In this document: piece after piece, positions 8,045-15,339 of the stretch
How the letters are laid out: each line of letters begins with the position of its first letter
Position numbering within the stretch: position 1 is the first letter of the stretch
From: an uncultured Lachnospiraceae bacterium
GTDB lineage: Bacteria; Bacillota; Clostridia; Lachnospirales; Lachnospiraceae
Reading direction: 5' to 3'
NCBI GenBank assembly: GCA_902797705.1
Contig: CADBTX010000045.1
Coordinates: forward strand, 1-18,301
DNA: 18,301 nucleotides
The notes under the pieces: generated by a model
Database searches by the model: none
What the model was told of the DNA's origin: nothing
The model's input: the letters and a program-made list of their open reading frames with translations, nothing else
Position numbers and translations under genes: made by a program

Positions 8045-8627
8045 TCTCTAAAACCTGCTCCTTTGATAGTACTTTATTGATCTCATCCCTGTAACGGGGT
8101 GATAGAAATCTGGTATTTCCGTTATTTGTCACCACTCTGTCATTCGAGTCCGTGGTCACTCCTATGATGGCTGCCGGAACGCCGCTTTCCTTCAGTCTCC
8201 GGACCAGCTCGTAGCCTCTGTGGGTAAAGACCAGGAAGGCTCCCAGGGACAGTAAAAGATAGGGGTCAAAGTCAAGGAAATTGGCGATCTCTATGGTCTC
8301 CTGCTTCACCGGGATATCCTTTAAGGATACATCTATACCGACGGAACGTTCCTCCGCCATATCCCAGAGAGCCCCGTAGACTCCTCCATCTCCCGTCTCC
8401 CGGAAACAATCTATGCCCATTTCCCTAAAGATCTCTTCCTCGGGACCGGGGGCGGTCAGGCGGTCAAATTCCTTTACCCTGTCCACGAAACAGGGAGAAA
8501 AGTATGTCAAAAGATCTTTTTCTCTCTTCCTTGCGATAAGAGCACTTCCCTTAAGCCCTATCCACTTTGTCATCACTATGGTCTCAGCCGTCAGGTTCTG
8601 CTTCGTCCTCTGCACGGTATTCCTCAT
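8037..8627 (-). CDS. AIR-synthase-related C-terminal domain protein (PurM/HypE-like), stand-alone
   Basis: 196 residues resembling the C-terminal domain of the PurM/HypE/ThiL superfamily. Visible features are IVMTKWIGLKGSALIARKRE (17-36), the glycine-rich ETGDGGVYGALWDMAE (77-92), the strand-turn DPYLLLSLGAFLVF (121-134) and GVPAAIIGVTTD (149-160). The N-terminal half that carries the ATP-binding strand in the full-length enzymes is absent, and the upstream DNA codes for VanW in another frame, so it is not split off nearby. No hydrogenase-maturation genes are present, so a HypE role is not supported by context. The start at 8627 overlaps vanW by 44 bases and is backed by a perfect AGGAGG 6 bases upstream. 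Fold assignment is fairly sure; the reaction is unknown. Confidence 0.78.
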   Translation of the reverse strand: MRNTVQRTKQNLTAETIVMTKWIGLKGSALIARKREKDLLTYFSPCFVDRVKEFDRLTAPGPEEEIFREMGIDCFRETGDGGVYGALWDMAEERSVGIDVSLKDIPVKQETIEIANFLDFDPYLLLSLGAFLVFTHRGYELVRRLKESGVPAAIIGVTTDSNDRVVTNNGNTRFLSPRYRDEINKVLSKEQVLENG

Positions 8628-10197
8628 GCTGTTCCTCCTGAGGCTGTTCGGCTTCGGGAGCCGGTGAGGGCTGCTCTGCCGGGGCTTCCCCCGTTATCTC
8701 CCCGCCGGCAGCCGCTGCTGCTGCGGCCCCAAGCTGCTGCTCAGCCAGCGCACCTGCGCCTCCGTCCAGCTTCACAGAGGCAGCCACTGCTTTGGCATAA
8801 TCAGGATTCTGTGTATTTATGGCATTGTTCAGGGCGGCCTTTGTAACATCATTATCCGTTGCGGTGCCGATACTGATGATCCTTGGAACCGCCTTATATG
8901 TGCTGGTGCTGATCTTCACCCTGTCCTTTTCCACGCCGCCTTCCTTGATGATCTTCCAGAATTCACATCGGTATCCCGTATGCGCGGACTGGGTGTGAAC
9001 AGATCCAGCAGGAGATTCAGGGTCCGCAATGACCTTATCAGGTCCGGGTTCCTCTCTTGAAAGCTCCACGCTCTCAAATTCCAGGCTCCGGTTTGACATA
9101 TCCCTGGTCTCCACGCCGTAGATCGTGAAGGTTATGGCCTTTCCTCCGGTCTGTCCCGCTATGTAGATCGGGTACTCCGTATTATTCGTAAACTTGAAAT
9201 CCTTCGCGGTACCTGCTATGGCCGCATCTCCGCCATGGGGCACATAGTCCACCACCATGGAGTGATTGCTCCTCTCATCCACCTGCAGTTCTGCCCTCAG
9301 CACAGCCTGGTACAGTGTGGTGGAAACCTGGCATATGCCTCCTCCCAGCGATTCGACCACAAGTCCGTTTAAGTAGGAACCTGCCAGATGATATCCGTTT
9401 TCCTCGGTAAAGGGACTCACATGCTCATATACCGAAAACTGCTCTCCGGGATAGAGAAGGGTTCCGTTTATATGCTTGCAGCCGGTGGAAATATTGGCAC
9501 TTCTGTCCGCTCCGCTGGTCTCGTACTTGGTGGTGAAACTCCCCAGCTTGTCCTTGATCTTTGACAGGGTCTCGGTGTCACCCCTGGGCTTTACTGTGTC
9601 GATCACAAGATCCACGCTGCCGCCTTCGGCAGAAAGATCATTTGCGATGTAATCCTCCACGACCTCAAGGGAAGCATCCACATTGACGCCCTCTCCGTCC
9701 TCTCCCTCTATAATGGTGAAGTTTCCGCCATCCCCGGGGATCAGTTCCGCGTTCTTTGGCTTTGTATCATAGGCGGCGCACTGCTCGGTAAGCACCTTTT
9801 TCAGAGCCTCGTCGTCCATGGAAAGTTCCAGATCGTATACCTTCTTATGCTTCTTAAGGTCTGACAGGTCCTTAAAACGACGGATCACGTTTCCCGATCT
9901 TCCAAGTTCCACCGCTTCCGAAACTATCTCGCGGTTTCCCCAGGAAACGGAAAAATCAGCAGGCTTTACCACTACGGTATTCCCGCTAACACAGTTCAGG
10001 ACAAGGTCTGCATTGTCCAGGCTCTCCATGTAGTTTTCCACAGCGCTCACAGCTTCACTCTCCGTCATTCCGGACAGGTCCACTTTTCCCGCATAGACAC
10101 CTTCCTTGATAAGGACCCCGTCGGCCGCAGCCGTCGGATATGGGAAAAGAAGACAGAGAAGCAGCACTGTCCCGATCAGATTAACGATTTTTTTCAT
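8584..10197 (-). CDS. Exported VanW-domain protein with putative peptidoglycan-binding and G5-like regions
   Basis: 537 residues. The N-terminal signal peptide (KK, hydrophobic run 5-20, likely cut near TAAA-D at 22-26) predicts export. Residues about 30-205 look like the tandem PG_binding_4-type repeats seen before VanW domains (GVYAGKVDLSGMTESEAVSA). The VanW domain spans about 235-365, with its hallmark GGGICQVSTTLYQAV (285-299) and PGEQFSVYEHVSPF (250-263). A G5-like segment follows (about 372-445), then a low-complexity Ala/Pro/Glu tail (485-537) including a run of seven alanines. A membrane anchor is not evident, so it may be secreted or wall-associated. The ribosome binding site GAGGA is 5 bases before ATG. 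VanW domains are common in Clostridia outside vancomycin clusters, and nothing here suggests glycopeptide resistance; a cell-wall role is inferred. The 3' end overlaps the next gene. Confidence 0.9.
   Translation of the reverse strand: MKKIVNLIGTVLLLCLLFPYPTAAADGVLIKEGVYAGKVDLSGMTESEAVSAVENYMESLDNADLVLNCVSGNTVVVKPADFSVSWGNREIVSEAVELGRSGNVIRRFKDLSDLKKHKKVYDLELSMDDEALKKVLTEQCAAYDTKPKNAELIPGDGGNFTIIEGEDGEGVNVDASLEVVEDYIANDLSAEGGSVDLVIDTVKPRGDTETLSKIKDKLGSFTTKYETSGADRSANISTGCKHINGTLLYPGEQFSVYEHVSPFTEENGYHLAGSYLNGLVVESLGGGICQVSTTLYQAVLRAELQVDERSNHSMVVDYVPHGGDAAIAGTAKDFKFTNNTEYPIYIAGQTGGKAITFTIYGVETRDMSNRSLEFESVELSREEPGPDKVIADPESPAGSVHTQSAHTGYRCEFWKIIKEGGVEKDRVKISTSTYKAVPRIISIGTATDNDVTKAALNNAINTQNPDYAKAVAASVKLDGGAGALAEQQLGAAAAAAAGGEITGEAPAEQPSPAPEAEQPQEEQHEEYRAEDEAEPDG
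8634..8639 (-). promoter_or_regulatory. Ribosome binding site inside vanW that fixes the start of the AIR-synthase-like gene
   Basis: AGGAGG on the minus strand, 6 bases before the ATG at 8627. It lies within the Glu/Gln-rich 3' coding region of the VanW gene. Its strength and spacing favour the 196-residue start over the internal ATG at 8573. Confidence 0.75.
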
Positions 10198-10244
10198 TAT
10201 GTCCTCTTTATATGGTATAATTCCAGTATGCAGCCGGCTTTGCT

Positions 10245-10352
10245 TTAGTTGCCGGGAAGGAACATCAGGATCATTGCCACTATCAGTACTATGACTATGA
10301 TGGAAGCGATCTTTTTTCTGTTCCTTTTATTAAAAAACTTGAAGAAATTCAT
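10245..10352 (-). CDS. Small single-span membrane protein, 35 residues
   Basis: ATG at 10352 and TAA at 10245-10247 enclose 35 codons. Residues 1-14 are basic (MNFFKFFNKRNRKK), residues 15-32 form one hydrophobic helix (ASIIVIVLIVAMILMFL), and the tail is PGN. This suggests a protein with its N-terminus in the cytoplasm and a single membrane span. AAGGA lies 8 bases before the ATG, and a near-consensus sigma-A promoter (10426-10454) lies about 70 bases upstream. It is the first gene of the operon leading to vanW, 47 bases before it. Reality is supported by start signal, promoter and composition. Function is unknown; small basic single-span proteins are often partners of larger membrane complexes, which is only a possibility here. 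Confidence 0.72.
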   Translation of the reverse strand: MNFFKFFNKRNRKKIASIIVIVLIVAMILMFLPGN

Positions 10353-10392
10353 TTTTGTTCCTTGGCTCACACTTCAAACACAACATATTGCG

Positions 10393-10418
10393 GTTTAAGG
10401 TCCGATTTCCCCTTAAAC
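10393..10418. repeat. Perfect 8-bp inverted repeat in the divergent control region
   Basis: GTTTAAGG (10393-10400) and CCTTAAAC (10411-10418) are exact reverse complements around a 10-base spacer. The dyad lies at about +1 to +26 of the transcript predicted from the minus-strand promoter and ends 14 bases before the ATG of the plus-strand TPR gene. It could be an operator for a dimeric regulator or a hairpin in the 5' leader of either transcript. There is no T-run, so it is not a plain terminator. Confidence 0.6.
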
Positions 10419-10425
10419 TATACAG

Positions 10426-10454
10426 ATTATAGATGAAACTCCTTACTTTGACAA
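10426..10454 (-). promoter_or_regulatory. Sigma-A promoter for the small membrane protein/vanW operon
   Basis: On the minus strand, TTGTCA (10449-10454) and TATAAT (10426-10431) are separated by 17 bases, one mismatch from the TTGACA-17-TATAAT consensus. Transcription should begin near 10419, giving a leader of about 67 bases before the 35-residue gene. The -35 box and spacer lie inside the first codons of the divergent TPR gene, so RNA polymerase here would compete with its expression. Confidence 0.8.
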
Positions 10455-11062
10455 GCGTGGTCCTGATGGGCCTCATAATAAATAACGCCATCCGGAGAAG
10501 CAATGCCAGAAGCCGGAAAGCCCATGATGAATTCTGGGACAGGGAAAGGGAATCCTACCGTGCTCCCGAGAGATCCACCGAGGATCTTGATTTTATCAGA
10601 GTCCCCGAAAACCTGCCAATCCATATTAGCACAGATGATCCTCAAATCAAGGAGTATCAGGAAACTTTGGAGAACCTTACCAAAAAGGACATAATTAACC
10701 TGTCAGGTATCAGCAATACTGATATACGGATGTCCTACGGAAAGAATAATATGGAAGAACTTTCAAAGGCTGACCAGCGTTATATAGTTCTCTGCCGGAA
10801 TCTGAATAACCTGTCTGCCGCCTATCTGGAGCATGAGCACAGGGCGGAAGCCGAGGAGCTGTTAGCGTACGCTCTTTCCATAGGCTGCGACATCTCCACC
10901 TGCTGGAATAATCTGGGGCGCTGCTATCTCCTGAGGGAAGACCGTGACTCCCTTCATAAGCTTCTTTCACGGGCTGAGGCCCTCAGTGACGAAACGGTTT
11001 CAAAGAAAGAGATAGTCTCCGGTCTTAAGCAGCTTTCGGATCTTATGGATGTGGTCATATGA
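10433..11062 (+). CDS. Membrane-anchored TPR-like protein of unknown function
   Basis: 209 residues. An N-terminal hydrophobic segment (about 2-20, LLTLTSVVLMGLIINNA) followed by RRSNARSRK predicts a membrane anchor with the rest in the cytoplasm. Then come a conserved-looking HDEFWDRERE stretch (31-40) and a helical C-terminal half (about 110-205) with TPR-like pairs, such as NNLSAAYLEHEHRAEAEELL and WNNLGRCYLLREDRDSLHKL. TPR folds bind other proteins, so a scaffold role is likely but no partner can be named. No Shine-Dalgarno sequence precedes the ATG; a TATACA (10419-10424) lies only 8 bases upstream, so the message may be leaderless or nearly so. Its stop overlaps the start of nth (ATGA), so the two are co-translated. 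I recall this type of protein beside nth in other Lachnospiraceae, but cannot confirm it here. Confidence 0.82.
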   Translation: MKLLTLTSVVLMGLIINNAIRRSNARSRKAHDEFWDRERESYRAPERSTEDLDFIRVPENLPIHISTDDPQIKEYQETLENLTKKDIINLSGISNTDIRMSYGKNNMEELSKADQRYIVLCRNLNNLSAAYLEHEHRAEAEELLAYALSIGCDISTCWNNLGRCYLLREDRDSLHKLLSRAEALSDETVSKKEIVSGLKQLSDLMDVVI

Positions 11063-11709
11063 CAAAAAAGCAAAAAGCGATAATAGAAAGACTGAATGAA
11101 GAATACGGAGCCTTTACGGAGCCAACCCTGGATTACGGGGAACCCCATGAGCTCCTTATCGCCACCATGCTTTCCGCCCAGTGCACCGACGAGCGGGTGA
11201 ACATGGTCACAAAAGATCTCTTTAAGAAATACCGGTCCGTTGCGGACTTTGCGGATGCGGATCTTCGGGAACTGGAAAAGGACATCCACTCCGTGGGTTT
11301 TTATCACGCAAAGGCCACCCATATAATCGAAGCCTGCAGGAAGCTCCATGAGGTGTATGAAGACAGGGTGCCCTCAGACATCGACGATCTCACAGGACTC
11401 TCCGGGGTGGGACGGAAAACCGCCAATGTTGTAAGGACCCACATATTCCACATACCCTCAGTGGTGGTGGATACCCACGTGAAGCGTATCTCCCGGAAGC
11501 TTGGTCTTACTAAGGAAGAGGATCCGGTAAAGATAGAATTTGATCTTATGAAGAAGCTGCCGGAGGAACAGTGGTCGGCCATCAATCTTCAGCTGATAAC
11601 CCTCGGGCGCAGCATATGCACAGCGAGAAACCCCAAATGCGAACAGTGTTTCCTTAAGGACCTCTGTCCCTCGTCCGGTTCCCGGATCATAAAGCGCAGA
11701 AAGGATTAA
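11059..11709 (+). CDS. nth: Endonuclease III (DNA glycosylase/AP lyase)
   Basis: 216 residues, full length. The helix-hairpin-helix LTGLSGVGRKTANVV (111-125) carries the catalytic lysine K120, and D138 in VDTHVKR is the catalytic aspartate. Four cysteines (C187, C194, C197, C203; spacing C-X6-C-X2-C-X5-C) bind the [4Fe-4S] cluster. These numbers are the same as in the E. coli enzyme. It removes oxidised pyrimidines from DNA and nicks the abasic site in base excision repair. Translation is coupled to the preceding TPR gene through a 4-base ATGA overlap, with no separate strong ribosome binding site. All key residues are intact. Confidence 0.97.
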   Translation: MTKKQKAIIERLNEEYGAFTEPTLDYGEPHELLIATMLSAQCTDERVNMVTKDLFKKYRSVADFADADLRELEKDIHSVGFYHAKATHIIEACRKLHEVYEDRVPSDIDDLTGLSGVGRKTANVVRTHIFHIPSVVVDTHVKRISRKLGLTKEEDPVKIEFDLMKKLPEEQWSAINLQLITLGRSICTARNPKCEQCFLKDLCPSSGSRIIKRRKD

Positions 11710-11713
11710 GTTT

Positions 11714-11744
11714 GGTCCCTCCGCTCAAAACAGGCGGTGGGATC
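11714..11744 (+). other. Hairpin between nth and the aminopeptidase-like gene
   Basis: Arms GGTCCC and GGGATC (one G-U pair) plus CCGC and GCGG flank a T-T mismatch and enclose a 9-base loop (11725-11733). No T-run follows, so readthrough is expected. It may shape mRNA processing or attenuate expression between the two gene pairs; that is inference. Confidence 0.35.
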
Positions 11745-11776
11745 TGAGATAAAGAAAGGAGCGGCATAGAAGAAAT

Positions 11777-13066
11777 ATGAATGAAGGACGAAGAATGTAC
11801 GGGCTCTGCACAAGGATGTTCCCCATATGCAGGAGCATCATGGGAAACGGCGTAAGGGAGACCTTCCGCATGCTCCAGTCGGAGATCCCCGAGATCCCCT
11901 TTGAGATGCATGAGGTTCCTACAGGGACCCAGGTACTGGATTGGAAGATCCCGAAGGAATGGAATATAAATGACGCCTACATAAGGACCCCCGGCGGCGA
12001 TATAATCTGCGAATTCAAAAAAAACAATCTGCACATCCTCCATTACAGCGTCCCTGTAAATAAGACCGTAACACTTGAGGAATTAAAGCAGCATATTACC
12101 ACCCTTCCGGACCAGCCGGATGTGATACCCTATGCTTCCAGTTACTATGAGGAGCGCTGGGGCTTCTGCATGTCCTATAACGATTATCTCAAGCTGGAGG
12201 AGGGGGAATACCTTGTCTATATCGATTCCGAATTAAAGAACGGGAGCCTGACCTACGGAGAGATCCTGCTGCCGGGTGAGAGGGACGAGGAGATCTTCTT
12301 CTCAAGCTATACCTGTCATCCCTCTATGGCAAATAATGAATGCTCCGGTCCCAGTCTTATCATAGAGCTGGCCCGCTATCTCCACTCCCTTCCGAAAAGA
12401 CGCTTCAGCTACCGTCTGGTGCTGGCACCGGAAACCATTGGTGCCCTTACCTATATAAGTAAGAACCTTCCCCATCTCCAGTCCCATGTGAAGGCAGCCT
12501 TCAATCTGACCTGTGTGGGTGATGACAGGACCTACTCCATCGTTCACAGCCGTTACGGCAATACCCTGGCGGACAAAGTGCTGGAAAATGTTCTGAAATT
12601 CCATTATCCCGAATTTAAGAATTATGATTATACAAAGCGTGGCTCTGACGAGAGACAGTATCAGGCCCCGGGCGTGGATGTGCCAATGGTGGCCTTCTGC
12701 CGTTCCAAATACCATGTATTCCCCGAGTACCACACCTCCGCCGACAATCTGGACTTTATCTCCACCGGCGGCCTTCAGGGCTCCTTTGACGTAATGAAAA
12801 AGGTGATAAATGCTCTGGAATACAACAGGAACTTTAAGGTCACGACTCTCGGAGAACCACAGCTCGGCCGCAGAGGGCTGGTTCCCACCATGTCCGACAA
12901 GACCACCTATCAGCAGACCCTTGCCCTTAAGGATCTGATCGCCTATGCTGACGGCACCAACGATCTCATCGATATCTCAAATCTGATAGGCGTTCCAACG
13001 GACAAGCTGATCCCGCTCATTGACAGGCTTGTGGAATGCAGGCTCTTCAGAGAAGCCGCCGAGTGA
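11777..13066 (+). CDS. DUF4910/DUF2172 aminopeptidase-like protein with C-terminal winged helix
   Basis: 429 residues from the first ATG. The better start may be ATG at 11795 (423 residues), which has AAGGA at normal spacing and begins MYGLCTRMFPICRSIMGNGV, the usual family start; upstream of 11777 the nearest GGAG is 15 bases away. The family signature is strong: HEVPTGTQVLDWKIPKEWNI (45-64), CHPSMANNECSGP (180-192), APETIGALTYISKNL (217-231), CVGDDRTYS (246-254), RGSDERQYQAPGVDVP (288-303) and EYHTSADNLD (317-326). H181, E188, E219, D249/D250 and H319 are candidate zinc ligands of the M28-like peptidase fold. Residues 379-425 look like the C-terminal winged helix. Relatives often occur in surface-polysaccharide clusters, and their substrate is not known. 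Here it precedes glgX by 35 bases. Confidence 0.9.
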   Translation: MNEGRRMYGLCTRMFPICRSIMGNGVRETFRMLQSEIPEIPFEMHEVPTGTQVLDWKIPKEWNINDAYIRTPGGDIICEFKKNNLHILHYSVPVNKTVTLEELKQHITTLPDQPDVIPYASSYYEERWGFCMSYNDYLKLEEGEYLVYIDSELKNGSLTYGEILLPGERDEEIFFSSYTCHPSMANNECSGPSLIIELARYLHSLPKRRFSYRLVLAPETIGALTYISKNLPHLQSHVKAAFNLTCVGDDRTYSIVHSRYGNTLADKVLENVLKFHYPEFKNYDYTKRGSDERQYQAPGVDVPMVAFCRSKYHVFPEYHTSADNLDFISTGGLQGSFDVMKKVINALEYNRNFKVTTLGEPQLGRRGLVPTMSDKTTYQQTLALKDLIAYADGTNDLIDISNLIGVPTDKLIPLIDRLVECRLFREAAE

Positions 13067-13101
13067 CCCTGCAATGGAACCGAAAAAGAGGTGGAATATA
13101 A

Positions 13102-15276
13102 ATGGCTGAAAAGAAAGCAAAGACCGAAAAAAACGTAAAAAAAAGCAATCCCAGGTGGACTCCCGCCTATGAAGTGGATCCCGAGGTACCAAAGTACGGA
13201 AGGATACATATGTTTCCTCTTGATAATGTGGATGGCTTTGATATACGCCCGGGCTTCTATGACCTTATGGGCGCTACCGCCATTCCCTGCGGTGTGAATT
13301 TTACCATATCCTCAAACCAGGCCACTTCAATAGAACTTCTGCTTTTCAAAAGAGACGAGCAGCAGCCCTATGCGGTCATTCCCTTTCCAAAGAATTACAG
13401 GATAGGAAATGTCTATTCCATGATCGTCTTTGATCTTGACATAGAAGACTTTGAATATGCCTACAGGGTTGACGGGCCAAATGATCCTAAGAGAGGACTT
13501 ATCTTTGATAAGACCAAGATTCTTTTGGATCCCTACGCCAAAGCCGTTGCCGGACAGCACGACTGGGGCCGGGCTCAGAGAGGGGATTATCACGCCAGGG
13601 TGGTAAAGAACAACTTCGACTGGGGTAATTCCGAAATGCCCCTTACCCCCATGGAGGATCTGATAATTTATGAAATGCACGTCCGTGGTTTTACAAAGGA
13701 TGAATCCTCAGGGGTCACCAAGGGAAAGAACGGAACCTTTGAAGGGGTTCAGGAAAAGATACCTTATTTAAAGGATCTTGGTGTCACCGCAGTGGAACTC
13801 ATGCCCATCTTCGAGTTTGACGAGATCCTTGGGAGAAGGGATTTCTACGGAAGAGAGCTGATGGATTATTGGGGCTATAATACGGTAAGCTTCTTCGCCC
13901 CCAATACCAGTTACGCTTCAAAGAGAGAGCATAACCGGGAGGGAAGCCAGCTTAAGTCCCTTATCAAAGCCTTTCACGACAACGGCATAGAAGTATTTCT
14001 GGATGTAGTCTTTAACCACACGGCGGAGGGAAATGAAAACGGGCCCTACATAAGCTTTAAGGGTCTGGACAACAATATCTACTATATGATGACTCCGGAC
14101 GGATATTATTATAACTTCTCCGGCTGCGGCAACACCCTGAACTGCAATCATCCCATAGTACAGAAGATGATAAGGGACTGTCTCAGGTACTGGGTCACTG
14201 CTTACCGTGTAGACGGCTTCCGTTTCGATCTTGCCACCATACTGGGACGTAACGAGGACGGTTCACCCATGTCCGAGCCTCCCCTTCTGCAGAGCCTGGC
14301 CTTCGATGCCATCCTCGGCAGGGTAAAGCTTATCGCAGAGGCCTGGGACGCAGGAGGTCTTTATCAGGTGGGGTCCTTCCCCTCCTGGAACCGCTGGGCG
14401 GAATGGAACGGGCGCTACAGGGATGACATGCGCTCCTTCCTTAAAGGAGATAACGGAAAAGCCCGGGCGGCCGCAAACCGGATAATGGGTTCGCCGGATC
14501 TCTATAACGGAGACGCCAGGACCTATAATGCCTCCGTGAATTTCCTTGTATGTCATGACGGCTTCACCCTTCATGATCTCTACGTTTATAACGTTAAGCA
14601 TAATGAGGAAAACAACTGGGGAAACACCGACGGAAGTGACGATAACCTCTCCTGGAACTGCGGAGTGGAAGGGGAGACCTCAGACCCGGATGTAAGGTTC
14701 TTAAGGCGCAGAATGATGAGAAATGCCATGACAGCCCTGCTTCTCTCCAGAGGAACCCCCATGTTCTATATGGGAGATGAATTCGGAAATTCCCAGGGAG
14801 GAAACAACAACGCCTACTGTCAGGACAATTACATCTCCTGGCTGGATTGGGAAAAGCTGAAGCTGAATATTAAATTCCATGACCATGTAAAAGACATGAT
14901 AGCTTTCAGGAAAAAGCATATAGCCATAAGAAGAGAATGTGAGCCCTGCTCTCTCCAGTTCCCCACCATGTCGGTCCACGGCGTTAACCCCTGGAATACG
15001 GATTTCAATGATGACTCACACTATGTCGGCGTCATGTTCGCCGGGCGGAATCCAAACGGCCGCGGGGATGATATCGTATATGTGGCCTTTAACACCTATT
15101 GGGAGGACCTGGAGATACGTCTCCCTGAACTTTCAAGAGAAAGCGGCTTACAGTGGGTGATAGCCATAGATACCTTTGAAGAGGATTCCCTGATAAAGGG
15201 CAAAAAGATAGCTCCTCCCTCTGTGCTTATAAGGCAGCGTTCCATCATGGCCTTTACAGCAGTTCCTCTTAAGTGA
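13102..15276 (+). CDS. glgX: Glycogen debranching enzyme (isoamylase type, GH13)
   Basis: 724 residues. After a Lys-rich N-terminus comes a CBM48-like beta domain (about 45-175), then the GH13 alpha-amylase barrel. Conserved regions are DVVFNHTAEG (301-310), GFRFDLA with the nucleophile D376, AEAWDAGGLYQVG with the acid/base E413, and CHDGFT with the transition-state stabiliser D486. NFSGCGNTLNCNHP (338-351) is typical of the isoamylase/GlgX branch. It hydrolyses alpha-1,6 branch points in glycogen or limit dextrins in the cytoplasm. GAGGTGG precedes the ATG. A bidirectional terminator follows. Other glycogen genes (glgA, glgB, glgP) are not here, so this copy sits apart from a glycogen operon. 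A closely related role on other branched glucans or starch fragments cannot be ruled out. Confidence 0.95.
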   Translation: MAEKKAKTEKNVKKSNPRWTPAYEVDPEVPKYGRIHMFPLDNVDGFDIRPGFYDLMGATAIPCGVNFTISSNQATSIELLLFKRDEQQPYAVIPFPKNYRIGNVYSMIVFDLDIEDFEYAYRVDGPNDPKRGLIFDKTKILLDPYAKAVAGQHDWGRAQRGDYHARVVKNNFDWGNSEMPLTPMEDLIIYEMHVRGFTKDESSGVTKGKNGTFEGVQEKIPYLKDLGVTAVELMPIFEFDEILGRRDFYGRELMDYWGYNTVSFFAPNTSYASKREHNREGSQLKSLIKAFHDNGIEVFLDVVFNHTAEGNENGPYISFKGLDNNIYYMMTPDGYYYNFSGCGNTLNCNHPIVQKMIRDCLRYWVTAYRVDGFRFDLATILGRNEDGSPMSEPPLLQSLAFDAILGRVKLIAEAWDAGGLYQVGSFPSWNRWAEWNGRYRDDMRSFLKGDNGKARAAANRIMGSPDLYNGDARTYNASVNFLVCHDGFTLHDLYVYNVKHNEENNWGNTDGSDDNLSWNCGVEGETSDPDVRFLRRRMMRNAMTALLLSRGTPMFYMGDEFGNSQGGNNNAYCQDNYISWLDWEKLKLNIKFHDHVKDMIAFRKKHIAIRRECEPCSLQFPTMSVHGVNPWNTDFNDDSHYVGVMFAGRNPNGRGDDIVYVAFNTYWEDLEIRLPELSRESGLQWVIAIDTFEEDSLIKGKKIAPPSVLIRQRSIMAFTAVPLK

Positions 15277-15308
15277 TCTCCTGAAGGAGTGTCTTAAAGA
15301 CGATCACT
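15272..15308 (+). other. Branched secondary-structure element at the end of glgX
   Basis: AGTGATC (15272-15278) pairs with GATCACT (15302-15308) and encloses two small hairpins, TCC-TGAA-GGA (15279-15288) and GTCT-TAA-AGAC (15291-15300 region), giving a three-way junction. The outer arm includes the glgX stop codon. It lies 31 bases before the main terminator and may protect the 3' end of the message; the role is inferred. Confidence 0.4.
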
Positions 15309-15339
15309 CTTAGAACAACGTACTCTTCTTAGTATTAAA

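Noticed and set aside
8037..8627. AIR-synthase-like gene as a broken pseudogene.
   Set aside because: It has a perfect AGGAGG, an intact frame, and a natural start and stop that mesh with both neighbours, so loss of the N-terminal domain looks settled rather than recent.
8584..10197. VanW gene as evidence for vancomycin resistance.
   Set aside because: No vanHAX, vanRS or vanY genes are nearby, and VanW domains with peptidoglycan-binding repeats are widespread in Clostridia without resistance.
10400..10408. TCCGATTT as a sigma-28 -10 box for the TPR gene.
   Set aside because: Nothing like TAAAGTTT lies 11 bases upstream; the match comes from the loop of the inverted repeat.
12319..12346. 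Asn-Asn-Glu in place of an Asp metal ligand as a sign that the DUF4910 protein is inactive.
   Set aside because: As far as I recall, the CHPSxANNE form is common in this family, so it cannot be called a loss without an alignment.
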